Origin: Streptomyces canus
Lineage (GTDB): Bacteria; Actinomycetota; Actinomycetes; Streptomycetales; Streptomycetaceae
NCBI RefSeq assembly: GCF_041435015.1
Contig: NZ_CP107991.1
Coordinates: forward strand, 1 to 64,000
DNA length: 64,000 nucleotides
Direction: 5' to 3'
Position 1 is the stretch's first letter. The number at the start of each line of letters is the position of its first letter. Position numbers and translations under genes: made by a program. The notes under the pieces are model-generated. The model did no database searches. It saw nothing but the letters and a program-made list of their open reading frames with translations, and was not told the DNA's origin. This document shows positions 8,701-16,773 of this stretch, piece by piece.

Positions 8701-9085
8701 CGACTACCTCGCCCTGCTCGGAGCTTGCCGCCGCGACCTCACCGCGCTGCGCGGCGTGTTCGCCGAGCTCCTCACCGGATGCCAGGCCGACGCCCGGTAC
8801 TTCGACACGGAGGAAGAGACCGAGCATGTCCGGCAACTGCTGGAGCGCCTGGCACCGGTCGCTGGGCCCGGCGACTGCCCGGTGTGCACCCAGCCCCTGC
8901 CCGAAGCCACCCGCCGGCTCCGGAAGTTCTGCACCCCCTGGTGCCGCGGACGCGCCCAGACCCTCCAGCGCCGCGGACTGATGCCCGGCGGGCCGCGCCC
9001 GCTGTTCCCCGCCCCGCGCAAGCCGCTCCTAGAGCTCCCCGACGACGCGGAGATTGTGAGCCTCACGCCCCGTCTTCCCAGGTAG
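8657..9085 (+). CDS. Hypothetical protein with a four-cysteine cluster
   Basis: The 142-residue frame (GTG 8657) contains CPVC..FCTPWC at about residues 75-97, a likely zinc-binding knuckle, followed by basic residues. The N-terminus overlaps the transposase remnant, so the first residues may not be original and the gene may be a 3' fragment. Four-cysteine proteins of this size often bind nucleic acid. I do not recognise the family. Confidence 0.5.
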   Translation: MSASRSGVLTSWPVDDYLALLGACRRDLTALRGVFAELLTGCQADARYFDTEEETEHVRQLLERLAPVAGPGDCPVCTQPLPEATRRLRKFCTPWCRGRAQTLQRRGLMPGGPRPLFPAPRKPLLELPDDAEIVSLTPRLPR

Positions 9086-9311
9086 ACGCGTCGCCCTATG
9101 AGGCTGTCAGGTATGAGGAACAGCATCGTCCCCGCGGCCCGCGGCTGGTGAGGTGCTGCTCCTGGTTCTGCTGCTCGGTGGGTGGTTGTCAGCGTGGTGG
9201 CAGTGCTGGGGTGGTCTCGTGATTGCAGCGCAGTACTTGCATGGGCCCCGGCCGGGACGACGACGGCGCCCTCCCGGGGAACGGGGGGCGCCGTGGTGGT
9301 GCGCAACAAGC

Positions 9312-9929
9312 TCAGTACAGCTTGTTCACCGCCGTGACGGTCGTGGCCTTGAAGTCGGCCACCTGGGCGTTTTGGAAGGTGCCCATCTGGCCCCACCGGA
9401 CGACCGTCACGGTGGCGCCGTCGCGGCCGACCGAGAAGAGGCCGATGTCGGAGGAGCCCCAGGCGGAGGCTGTGTGGATGCCGTAGACGTCGGCGCCCTC
9501 TTCGACGTTCAGCCGGCCGTAGTACTTCTGCGTCGCCGTGATGTCCGGGTCCTGCTGCATGAGCTTCTTCGCGCAGCCGGCCAGGTCCTTGCGCAGCAGC
9601 GCCGCGAAGTCCTTCGCCCACTGTTCGCTGCGCCCTTCGACCGTGAGCTGCTGGGCGTTCGTGTCGTACTCCGTCCAGTACTCGCGGTGCCATGTGGTGG
9701 ACGGCAGCGCGTCGCCCACGCACATCGGCAGCGGGTCGGGCTGGCCGGCCGTGACCGCTCCGGCGTACCACGGCGAGGACGGGTGGGGCGGCAGGTCGGC
9801 CGGCTCCAGGAACCGGGGTGTGTCTGAGGCTCGCGTGGCGGCGGCGACCGGGCCGGCGGCTGCGGCGACACCGGCCACGGCCGCCAGCGCGGCCACGGTG
9901 GTACGGATGCCTCGAGTACGGATCTGCAT
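9312..9929 (-). CDS. Secreted protein of unknown function
   Basis: The start at ATG 9929 (MQIRTRG) is chosen because GGGGGAG lies 8 bases upstream; an ATG 12 bases earlier lies inside that site. A signal peptide (TTVAALAAVAGVAAAAGPVAAA) precedes a 170-residue mature domain rich in Trp and Tyr with cysteines in CVGDALP and CAKKLM that could form one disulphide. No membrane anchor follows. The gene stands alone between transposase debris. I do not recognise a characterised family. Confidence 0.75.
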   Translation of the reverse strand: MQIRTRGIRTTVAALAAVAGVAAAAGPVAAATRASDTPRFLEPADLPPHPSSPWYAGAVTAGQPDPLPMCVGDALPSTTWHREYWTEYDTNAQQLTVEGRSEQWAKDFAALLRKDLAGCAKKLMQQDPDITATQKYYGRLNVEEGADVYGIHTASAWGSSDIGLFSVGRDGATVTVVRWGQMGTFQNAQVADFKATTVTAVNKLY

Positions 9930-10144
9930 GGTCTCCCCCATTGATTCCCCGGTCGAATGCGCGGGCTTGTGCCCTTGCCCCCCGTACGACCCACCACCGC
10001 CCGTGACCGTTGCCCTGTACGTCCGCTACGGATCCGTTCCGATTGTCACCGTCCTGCCACCGGGTTCGAGGCCGGTGATCTCTCTCACTCCCGCCCGTGG
10101 TCGGATCAGGTTCGGCAGTTAAGGGGTCGTTTTCTCCCGTTGTT

Positions 10145-10285
10145 TCATCCCGGAATTTGGTGTTTGGTCTGAGGTGTCGGGTCGCGCCAGGAGATGGTGT
10201 TCTCGCTGGTGAGGCGGCGGGCCATCAGGTCGGTCATGGCAATGCGGATCACGGCTTCGGAGCGGGTGGGCAGTCCAGGTGAAAA
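10145..10285 (-). pseudogene. C-terminal tail of an IS5-type transposase
   Basis: The translated tail SEAVIRIAMTDLMARRLTSE is typical of the last helices of IS5-family transposases. Upstream similarity stops at about 10285, so this is only the 3' end of an element. Confidence 0.65.
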
Positions 10286-10617
10286 ACGACCTCTCAGCCG
10301 CCGGCCGCTTTCTCGTGCCGGTCGGCCGTCTCGGGCACGACCAGGTCCAGGACGTCGTCCAGGGCGAGCTGCCGGGCGCCGCCCGTCCCCGGCCGGCCGC
10401 CGCACCGTCGGCGGCCCTGGCGCGGCGGCACCGCCCGGCGCGCAACACCGGCGAGCGCGCCCCGATCCCCGGCCACGTCCACGCCGCCCATCCCGCCCTC
10501 CCTCATCCTCAACTCCAGCCAGGGCATGGTCGAAGGGGTCGCAACGGGGATGTCAGCAGCCCGACCACGCCGTACGCCCGTGGTGACCTGGGCGTACTTC
10601 GGGACGCTGTGGAGGCC

Positions 10618-10690
10618 GGCGCAACACCTACCGCAACATCCAGCGCAACACTTGGCGCACCTCTACGGCAACACCCAGCGCAACGTGACG
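10618..10690 (+). repeat. Degenerate tandem repeat, about 11-13 bp unit
   Basis: CGCAACAC or a near variant recurs six times in 73 bases (CGCAACACCTAC, CGCAACATCCAG, CGCAACACTTGG, CGCACCTCTAC, GGCAACACCCAG, CGCAACGTGAC). The units differ too much for a recent expansion. It could be a protein-binding array or a relic of a repetitive coding region. Confidence 0.4.
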
Positions 10691-10723
10691 AGCTTGTAGG
10701 TTCCGATTGGAGATGTCGCTGTC

Positions 10724-10752
10724 CGAGTGACTTGTCGTCAACTTGTCACTCG
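10724..10752. promoter_or_regulatory. Inverted repeat CGAGTGAC-N13-GTCACTCG
   Basis: Perfect 8-bp arms separated by 13 bases lie just upstream of the TnsA-like fragment. This could be an operator or the end of a lost element. No partner can be named. Confidence 0.35.
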
Positions 10753-10799
10753 ACACGCTTTCTTCGGTCCACGGCCAGGCCCAGTGCCTGCCCGTGCCA

Positions 10800-11034
10800 T
10801 ACCGCACGGGTCCACTACCTCGTTGGTTTCCTCGGCTTCTCATCCACGCTGCTTGTGGTGGTTGCCAATGTCCTGGTGTCGATGGCATCGGACACGAAGG
10901 GGCGACCATGGGGGCTCGTGGCCTACGAGAGTCGGCTGGAGCTTGCCCGCATCACGATCGCCGACTTCGCACCGGACGTCGCGGAGATAGCGGCCCAACC
11001 GTGCCAGCAGGTTCCAGTTCCGCTGGCTAACTGA
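10800..11034 (+). pseudogene. Fragment resembling a TnsA-like transposase endonuclease subunit
   Basis: The frame reads GRPWGLVAYESRLELARITI and ADFAPDVAEIAAQP before stopping at TGA 11032-11034. The YESRLELARL..ADFDP.V..IAAQP pattern is that of TnsA-like nucleases on Streptomyces plasmids, here only the N-terminal portion. The expected catalytic core and a TnsB partner are absent, so it is a relic. Confidence 0.5.
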
Positions 11035-11131
11035 CGGCCTTCACGAAAGGCCGACAGGGTGGTGCGACCTGGTTCCGGGGCGATTGCGACACCCTGGAAG
11101 AGTTGTCGGTCGAGGGAGGCGGCGACCTTGA

Positions 11132-11833
11132 CTACTCCGAGTGCGAGTGGTTCGCCGTACCTGCCGACTGCGCGCGCGGTGCCGCGGCCTCTCCTCGGTC
11201 CAGCAGGCGATCCAGTTCGGCTGTGAACAGCAGAGCGGGATCGAAACCCACCCCCTTGAAGTGGCCCGCCAGTTCCAGTGACAACACACCGTGCAGCGCG
11301 GTCCAGAAGGTCAGCGCCCGGTGTGCCGCCGTGGACGGCGCGGGGTGACCGCGCATCCACTGGCGGTGGTGCTCGAGGTGCTCGGCGAAGGCGGTGTTCG
11401 TGGCCGGGTCCGTCGCCGTGCAGGCGTCGAGCAGCGTCGACATGATCTCCGAGGCTGCCTCTGTCACGTCGTCGGGTGCGTGGTAGCCGGGCACGGGCGT
11501 GCCGTAGACGAGCAGGTACCGGTGGGGGGCCTCCAGCGCCCAGTCGCGGAGCACGTGGGCGAGTCCGGCCAGGTCCGTACCGGTGCTCGCGGCACTGCGG
11601 AACGCCTCGGCCAGGCTCCGGTACGCGTCGCGGATGAGTTCGGTGATGAGCGCGTCGCGGTTGGTGAAGTATCGGTAGAGCGCCGGGCCGCTCATGGCCA
11701 TCCGTTTGGCGATGGCGTTGACCGACAGCGCCGACGCCCCTGCCGTGGCGATCTGCTCCCACGCCAGTCGTTTTGCCTCTTGTCGCACCTGTTCGCGGTA
11801 CTGCTCGCGAGGTGGCTTGCGGGTCACCGCCAT
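11132..11833 (-). CDS. TetR/AcrR-family repressor
   Basis: 233 residues. The N-terminal helix-turn-helix is clear (ALSVNAIAKRMAMSGPALYR, YFTNRDALITELI) and the C-terminal ligand domain contains HGVLSLELAGHF, as in WHG-domain TetR proteins. It is transcribed away from the SnoaL-like gene, and GTTAGA inverted repeats fill the shared promoter region, so it probably represses both itself and that operon. The ligand is unknown. Confidence 0.9.
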   Translation of the reverse strand: MAVTRKPPREQYREQVRQEAKRLAWEQIATAGASALSVNAIAKRMAMSGPALYRYFTNRDALITELIRDAYRSLAEAFRSAASTGTDLAGLAHVLRDWALEAPHRYLLVYGTPVPGYHAPDDVTEAASEIMSTLLDACTATDPATNTAFAEHLEHHRQWMRGHPAPSTAAHRALTFWTALHGVLSLELAGHFKGVGFDPALLFTAELDRLLDRGEAAAPRAQSAGTANHSHSE

Positions 11834-11867
11834 GGCCGGTCGCCTTCCGTGCCATCCCCAATCTTCC

Positions 11868-11901
11868 GTTAGAGCCTATCGTAATCATGACTATCTCTAA
11901 C
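11868..11901. promoter_or_regulatory. Outer TetR operator, GTTAGAG-N20-CTCTAAC
   Basis: Perfect 7-bp arms sit 34 bases from the TetR start and repeat the half-site of the 17-bp palindrome at 11947. The wide spacing suggests two half-sites or DNA wrapping. Confidence 0.5.
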
Positions 11902-11946
11902 AAGACCCGTCCAGGGCCTTGACGTACAGTCACGCCTCCCGCACGC

Positions 11947-11963
11947 TGTTAGAGCATCTAACA
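11947..11963. promoter_or_regulatory. TetR operator palindrome TGTTAGAGCATCTAACA
   Basis: A perfect 7-bp inverted repeat around GCA in the promoter region of the SnoaL-like gene, 40 bases before its start and 114 before the TetR gene. Size and position fit a TetR-family operator. Confidence 0.65.
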
Positions 11964-12002
11964 AACATTATTAGCTCAAACAAGGTGTCACCGGAGGTCG
12001 TC

Positions 12003-12581
12003 ATGAACGTCGAATCCACCCGCGCTCCCCGCTCCCCTGCCCGACTGGTCGCCCTCGCGCTGACCGCCACTCTGGCCGTCGCGTCCACCGCCACCTTCGC
12101 CCAAGCCGCACCCGCCGCCGCCGCGCACCCGTCGGCGGCCGATTCCGACCGGCACGCCGCCGCCCACAACCCGAGGGCGATGTTCGCCACCTGGGTCACG
12201 GTGTGGAACGGCGATACCGCCAAGGCGTCAGGCATCATCTCGCCCGACTTCCGGGTCCACGCCGCCCTGCTCGACGGCACCGACGGCAGCTCCATCCGCG
12301 GCGTCGAGGGCCTGGTGGGCCTGGTCGACCAGATCCGGTCGGTCTTCACCGACCTGCGGTTCGACCTGGAGGTCGGCCCCCTGGTCGACGGCCGCTACGT
12401 GTCCGCTCGCTGGGTGGCCACCGGGACCTACGCGGGCGGCTTCCCCGGAGCCAAGGCGGCGCCCGGCACCGTGATCACCTACACCGGCACCGACACCTTG
12501 CGCATGGAGCACGGCAAATTCGCCGAGTACTGGTTGAACGCCGACACCCTGAGCCTGCTGCAGCAACTCCAGGCCATCTGA
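12003..12581 (+). CDS. Secreted SnoaL-like / ester-cyclase-fold protein
   Basis: ATG 12003 has GGAGG six bases upstream. The 192 residues begin with a signal peptide (LVALALTATLAVASTATFAQ AAP). The mature part matches the SnoaL polyketide-cyclase-like fold: WVTVWNGDTAKASGIISPDF near the N-terminus, then GVEGLVGLVDQIRSVFTDLR and VITYTGTDTLRMEHGKFAEY. Family members bind or turn over small hydrophobic molecules. Export is unusual and suggests an extracellular or envelope role. The TetR operator lies in its promoter, and a membrane protein gene follows in the same direction. Confidence 0.75.
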   Translation: MNVESTRAPRSPARLVALALTATLAVASTATFAQAAPAAAAHPSAADSDRHAAAHNPRAMFATWVTVWNGDTAKASGIISPDFRVHAALLDGTDGSSIRGVEGLVGLVDQIRSVFTDLRFDLEVGPLVDGRYVSARWVATGTYAGGFPGAKAAPGTVITYTGTDTLRMEHGKFAEYWLNADTLSLLQQLQAI

Positions 12582-12721
12582 GCCACGGCCGGCCCCGCTC
12601 ACGCCCGTCGGACGACACTCGGACCCTACCCACGCTCGACCCGACGGCTGCGGTCACCGCATCGGACGACCACGGCCGTCCCACGACACTCGTCGAGCAG
12701 CCTTGAGAGGAAACATCCGCC

Positions 12722-13177
12722 ATGCCGACTCACACCGACGTTCCCGCCACCACCGACAAGCCCACATCCCTGGCGGACCGGACCGGACGCGGACTGCTCG
12801 CCCTCTGCGGGATCGCCACCCTCGGCGCGTTCGCCAACGGAATCTCCATCATGGCCACCGTGGCACCCGAACGCCTGATGTCGGAAGCCTGGCGGACCCT
12901 CGCCTACCTCGTGTTCGTCGGCCTGTTCGTCATGCTCGCCGTGGCGCCGCGCACACAGCGCGGCACGTGGGAACTCGTGTTCGTCCACAAGTTCGCGATC
13001 ACTGCATTCGCCATCACGGCAGGCGACACACCCGACGCGAAAGCGACCTGGCCGATCGACCTGGCCCTCGTACTGGCCACCGCAGTGGCATACGTGCTGT
13101 GCCGCGGCTGGTACGGGTGGCGATCCACCACCCTCGCATCGGCAACCGGCCCCCTCCCCGCCCACTCGACCGGGTGA
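12722..13177 (+). CDS. Small integral membrane protein
   Basis: 151 residues with about four hydrophobic segments (GLLALCGIATLGAFANGISI, TLAYLVFVGLFVMLAVA, FAITAFAITAG, IDLALVLATAVAYVLC). GAGAGGAAA lies upstream of ATG 12722. It follows the SnoaL-like gene and its TGA overlaps the GTG of the next gene. The function is unknown; a role in the same TetR-controlled response is inferred. Confidence 0.7.
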   Translation: MPTHTDVPATTDKPTSLADRTGRGLLALCGIATLGAFANGISIMATVAPERLMSEAWRTLAYLVFVGLFVMLAVAPRTQRGTWELVFVHKFAITAFAITAGDTPDAKATWPIDLALVLATAVAYVLCRGWYGWRSTTLASATGPLPAHSTG

Positions 13178-13953
13178 CACGGCCATGGGGAACAGGCCCA
13201 TTCGACAGCGATCTCGCTGCCGACTTCGTCGATGAACTCGAGGGACTGACTTCTCAGAAGGTCATCGAAGTGCTCGAGCGAGCATTCCAGCGGGTCACGG
13301 ATTCCGGAGCACGCGTGGATGGTGGCGACGGCACCGAAGCGGTGGCCGCCGCGGCTCTCGTTGCCAGCACAATCCCGGGCAGCGGGATGGTGATCGACCC
13401 TGATGACGGACCCAGAGAACCTCTGCCGCAGCTTCCGTTGGCTCTCCGCACGTCAGCCGTGCTCGCTCTGCAGTGTGTACTCCAAGACGGATCGGAACAG
13501 CTGACCGGCTGGGTGGACAGTGCCGACGCCGCTCAGTGGCGCCACGAAGTCCAATCGACCGCAGGGACGGGACCCGTTCGTGCGGCAGACCCCAGAGTGA
13601 GACTGGCAGCCGGCCGGGGCGGCCCGCCCGCGGAGTGTGCCGGCCGCCGAACCCCAACGGCCCGTCATCGTTCGAGGAGTCCAGATGCGTCTACGCAAGC
13701 GCGCGATTGCCGCCGTGTTCATGAGCACTGCGGTCTTCACCGCCATCGCCCCCCAGGCCATGGCCGCTCCCATGCCCTGGGAAACCAGCAAGACCCCAGC
13801 GGCCACGACCCACGACACTCGTTCCGCAGCAATCAGCCACAACGGCACGGTCACCGTGCTGTGCACGGGCGGCTGCTACCAGTTGGCGGCCAACCCTCGG
13901 AGTTGATGCCAAGGCCGCTTCCGCTTCTTCGCGGGCCCGGGGACCAGGGCTAG
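13174..13953 (+). CDS. DUF4259 protein; conserved part ends near 13560
   Basis: GTG 13174 overlaps the preceding TGA (GTGA). The N-terminus WGTGPFDSDLAADFVDELEG is the DUF4259 signature, which in most members starts with MGTWGTGPFDND. The usual length is about 130-140 residues; this frame stays open for 259 residues, and after about 13560 its composition turns to Arg/His-rich frameshift-like sequence that overlaps a separate small gene. A frameshift near 13560 or a lost stop codon is likely. The function of the family is unknown. Confidence 0.6.
   Translation: MTRPWGTGPFDSDLAADFVDELEGLTSQKVIEVLERAFQRVTDSGARVDGGDGTEAVAAAALVASTIPGSGMVIDPDDGPREPLPQLPLALRTSAVLALQCVLQDGSEQLTGWVDSADAAQWRHEVQSTAGTGPVRAADPRVRLAAGRGGPPAECAGRRTPTARHRSRSPDASTQARDCRRVHEHCGLHRHRPPGHGRSHALGNQQDPSGHDPRHSFRSNQPQRHGHRAVHGRLLPVGGQPSELMPRPLPLLRGPGDQG
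13685..13906 (+). CDS. Small secreted protein, 73 residues
   Basis: ATG 13685 has GAGGAG five bases upstream. A signal peptide (AIAAVFMSTAVFTAIAPQAMA) leaves about 45 mature residues ending CTGGCYQLAANPRS, with two cysteines that could pair. The reading frame overlaps the doubtful tail of the DUF4259 frame, supporting this one as the real gene. Confidence 0.6.
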   Translation: MRLRKRAIAAVFMSTAVFTAIAPQAMAAPMPWETSKTPAATTHDTRSAAISHNGTVTVLCTGGCYQLAANPRS

Positions 13954-14222
13954 GACCACCAGGGCGTCCGCACCCGCCTCCGTCCGCCGACAGGATCTCG
14001 GCGCCGGTTCGACTCACCGCGGGTCCGCGGCGAGCGCCGATGTGGGCGGCTTCGGCGCTGCGCTGTGGCGCGCGGAAGCCGTAGTTCGACAGCTGGGCAA
14101 GAACGAGGTCGCGATCGCGCCGACCCGCCAGCGGTCCGCGGAGCGTGACCTGGAAGGCGTACTTCGGCGGGATGGCAGCCGTAGGACATGGGTATAGTGC
14201 AGTCACAACCTTTTACTCAGGC

Positions 14223-14258
14223 ACAGGGGCCCCACCGATACGTCGGTGGGGCCCCTGT
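14223..14258. terminator. Perfect 16-bp stem with TACG tetraloop
   Basis: Arms ACAGGGGCCCCACCGA (14223-14238) and TCGGTGGGGCCCCTGT (14243-14258) pair perfectly around TACG, a UNCG-type loop, with short T runs on the plus side. It closes the minus-strand replication operon that ends at 14269. Confidence 0.85.
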
Positions 14259-14268
14259 ATTTGTGCGG

Positions 14269-14685
14269 TCAGGCCACCTGCAGGTTGGGGCGTCCCTCGG
14301 CGGGAGGCACCGTCGCGTAGGAGGGCAGCTTGAGGTTGGGAAGGTCGCCCGCCTTGATGCTCGCGATGGCCTGCCGGAACGAGTTCTCCATGTCCTCGGG
14401 GCTGGCGTACTTGGCCGCGAGGGGATGCAGGCGGTAGGAGTTGCCCTTGCCGCCGTCCTCGTTCTTCGGGCGCAGCACGATGTTGAGGTCGCACAGCGGC
14501 GCCATGAGGTTGCTGACGGCCTGCGGGGTGACGCTGTACTCCCGGGCCATGTCCTTCTGCTTTATGGGCAGGTGGCCGCCGAAGTCGGATCGGTAGAGAA
14601 GGTAGTTGTAGAACTTCACCGAGGATCCGGAGATCGGCAGTGCCCAGATGCGTTCGGATACGACCGGGGACAGGACCTCAGTCAT
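14269..14685 (-). CDS. Plasmid replication-associated DNA-binding protein, second of a pair
   Basis: 138 residues with a central winged-helix pattern (FYNYLLYRSDFGGHLPIKQK, DMAREYSVTPQAVSNLMAPL). GGAAGGA precedes ATG 14685. The gene follows the larger replication-type protein in an operon. The pair with iterons upstream resembles the two-protein initiators of Streptomyces linear plasmids. The role in initiation is inferred from context and fold; a simple regulator is possible. Confidence 0.6.
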   Translation of the reverse strand: MTEVLSPVVSERIWALPISGSSVKFYNYLLYRSDFGGHLPIKQKDMAREYSVTPQAVSNLMAPLCDLNIVLRPKNEDGGKGNSYRLHPLAAKYASPEDMENSFRQAIASIKAGDLPNLKLPSYATVPPAEGRPNLQVA

Positions 14686-14733
14686 CGGTATTCCTTCCTC
14701 GTCGACGACAGCGGGACAGTTGGCGGACGTGTA

Positions 14734-15423
14734 TCACCCGGTGCGCTTCCCTCTGTTGTAGTACGCCTGTTGGGTGAACTCGAGATTCAGCTCTTCCTGG
14801 TGCACCTCGGGTCCGATGGCGTTGGGGAAGGCCTCCGGATCGTTTTCGTGCCGGGCGGCGATCTGCTCGAGGACCGTGTGCTGGGCGGTGCTGTTCCCGT
14901 GGAACCAGAGTTTCACGTTCAGCTGGATCAAGCCGTTTCCGGCCTGTTCCACCCACTTGTAGCCGACAAGCGCCCGGACTGCGCGGTTCACCGTGGAACG
15001 GGTGATCCGCTTACCGCCCTTCTTGACGGCGAGCTTGTTCAGGCCGTCGGTGATCTCCTGTTGGGTGTACGCGGCGATGCCGGTACCACGCTCCTGGCCG
15101 CCGGCAACGTACAGGAACACGCACAGCTGGGACTTGGTGATGCTGTTGGCGACGGCCAGTTGCGCCAACAACTGCGTGAACCAGTTGGAGGCGAGGCTGT
15201 AGCCGGCGTCGCCTGCCATGTCGTGCACGGCTCGGTGGTCGGGCTCGTACTCGAACGTGACGTTCTTGAGCTTGCGGCGGTCGCGGGGGTCGGCGCTCGG
15301 GTTGGCCTGGCCTAGCTGCTCACCCAGCACCTGCAAGAGGTCGTCGAAGCCGACGTCCTCGGACGTTCCGTCGGGGACAGCTCGGGGGCGCGGGCTGCGG
15401 GGTGTTGGCGGATCAGATGTCAC
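14734..15423 (-). CDS. Plasmid replication initiator-type winged-helix protein
   Basis: 229 residues starting at GTG 15423 with AAGGAGG six bases before it. A winged-helix core (SKSQLCVFLYVAGG, AAYTQQEITDGLNKLAVKKG, RSTVNRAVRALVGYKWVEQA) is followed by an acidic tail. The fold is shared by plasmid initiators and MarR-like regulators. The four inverted-repeat iterons begin 40 bases upstream of its start, the normal place for an origin next to its initiator. It probably binds them and also represses its own operon. The gene name is not certain. Confidence 0.65.
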   Translation of the reverse strand: MTSDPPTPRSPRPRAVPDGTSEDVGFDDLLQVLGEQLGQANPSADPRDRRKLKNVTFEYEPDHRAVHDMAGDAGYSLASNWFTQLLAQLAVANSITKSQLCVFLYVAGGQERGTGIAAYTQQEITDGLNKLAVKKGGKRITRSTVNRAVRALVGYKWVEQAGNGLIQLNVKLWFHGNSTAQHTVLEQIAARHENDPEAFPNAIGPEVHQEELNLEFTQQAYYNRGKRTG

Positions 15424-15462
15424 AGGACCTCCTTGTTACTCAGGCGCTCCAGACACTAGCCC

Positions 15463-15747
15463 AAAAATCAACCAGAGCTTGTCTTTTGGTGCGGAGGCGC
15501 GCCGAAGAATCCACCGAAGCCACTTCCTGCCGCACGGCTGCCCCAGAAATCAACTCTGCGTTGAGATTCAGTGCCGCCCGACCCCTCCAATCAAGCGGTG
15601 CTTGATTTCCTGTGTCGCAATGGCGACACATTCACCACTCCGCGGACCTCCGCAGCAGCCCCTTCGACGGTCTCGGTGTACCGCCCTGACCTGCGGCGTC
15701 CCCTGCCGAAGGTCAGGCGTCCAAGAATCAACTGGCGCTTGATTTCC
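15463..15747. repeat. Iterons of a candidate origin: four AATCAA / TTGATT inverted repeats
   Basis: Four units at 15463-15487, 15546-15569, 15587-15610 and 15724-15747 share AATCAA, a 6-8 base spacer and CTTGATTT or a near variant (for example AATCAACTGGCGCTTGATTT). They lie directly upstream of the replication-type operon. Units of about 22 bp, each itself an imperfect dyad, are typical of initiator binding sites. Confidence 0.7.
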
Positions 15748-16440
15748 CGGGCCAAATGTGCCCGCCACGTTGACATTTCGAGGTGGCAAATGTGCTCCGC
15801 AGAACACCATGGATGTTCTAAAAGTGCAGGTCAGAGACCTGCCGGTGCGACCGCTTCTTACTAAAGAGCAACCACGGAGTGACCTGCCGCCCGGGTCCGT
15901 GCGGTCGGCCCGACAACCGGCGCAAAGATCTGCATACAACCTGCGGCCGCCCTGAACCACCCATCATGGACCTGTACCACCGAAAGCCAGCCACGACGCT
16001 GGGGCACATAGACGATCAGGAGCGGAGGCCACCCGCACCACCACCTAGCCTCAGCCACGCCATCTGCCTTTCGGACCGTCACCACCGTCTTGCCGCAGTG
16101 GCTTTGACTCCTTCGCATCGGTAGCCGAGGACGGGCAAGAACTTCGGATGACACCAGAGAGCGCCGGACGTCGTCCATCGCTTCCCACAGGCGACGGTCA
16201 CTTCTTGGACGCGGGCCGCGCTGAGCGGCGGCTGCACGAGCTGGGCAACGTCATCCTGGTCGTGTTCGCCCGTCCCTCATCGTCCTCCGTACCTGGTCGG
16301 CCAGACCAGGACGTAAGTGAGTGATCTTGCCCAGGGCCGGGCCGTCTGCGGCAGTTGGACGCTGGCGCTACCCCAGGCAGGACACGGTCTGCTGAGGCAA
16401 GCGGTACGCTGCGCCCGATCCCGACCTGAGGAACAGCACG
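15748..16440. other. Non-coding, probably part of the origin region
   Basis: No gene can be supported in about 690 bases. No further copy of the iteron is seen. The local base composition is less GC-rich than the surrounding genes between about 15780 and 15960. Confidence 0.45.
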
Positions 16441-16773
16441 ATGACGAAGCGCGGTCTCCCCCATCCCGAGCACCTCCGCCTGGGCCAGGTCCTCTCCGGC
16501 CTGCGGAGCCAGTTGGTGCACGAGCAGACCGGGTTGGTGAACGCGTACCCGCGGACAGGACCGAGGGCGTTTCCGGCGGAGCAACTGCAGGTGGCCATCG
16601 ACGCGTTGGATGCAGCCCGCAGCGCGCTGGAGAATGCCGTGTTCGATGAGCACCCCGAAGTGGCCGAGACGTACGACTATTACCCGTACGAGGAGCATCG
16701 GGCGGAGGTAGTGGTGCCGGAGAAGCCGGGCAGCAGGCCGGGCCGGGTCCGCTTTGGACGATCCGTGGGGTAG
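16441..16773 (+). CDS. Hypothetical plasmid protein, 110 residues
   Basis: ATG 16441 follows GAGGAACA. The sequence is mainly helical and charged (LRLGQVLSGLRSQLVHEQTG, AEQLQVAIDALDAARSALEN) and ends in a basic tail. No membrane segment or known domain. Its 3' end overlaps the degraded tail of the minus-strand gene opposite. The position between the origin and a replication-relaxation gene suggests a plasmid maintenance role, which is inference. Confidence 0.6.
   Translation: MTKRGLPHPEHLRLGQVLSGLRSQLVHEQTGLVNAYPRTGPRAFPAEQLQVAIDALDAARSALENAVFDEHPEVAETYDYYPYEEHRAEVVVPEKPGSRPGRVRFGRSVG

Larger units (their letters stand above)
10286..10799. other. No intact gene; degenerate repeats and a dyad
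   Basis: Open frames here are shadows without support. The stretch contains the short repeat at 10618-10690 and the inverted repeat at 10724-10752, given separately. Confidence 0.5.
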
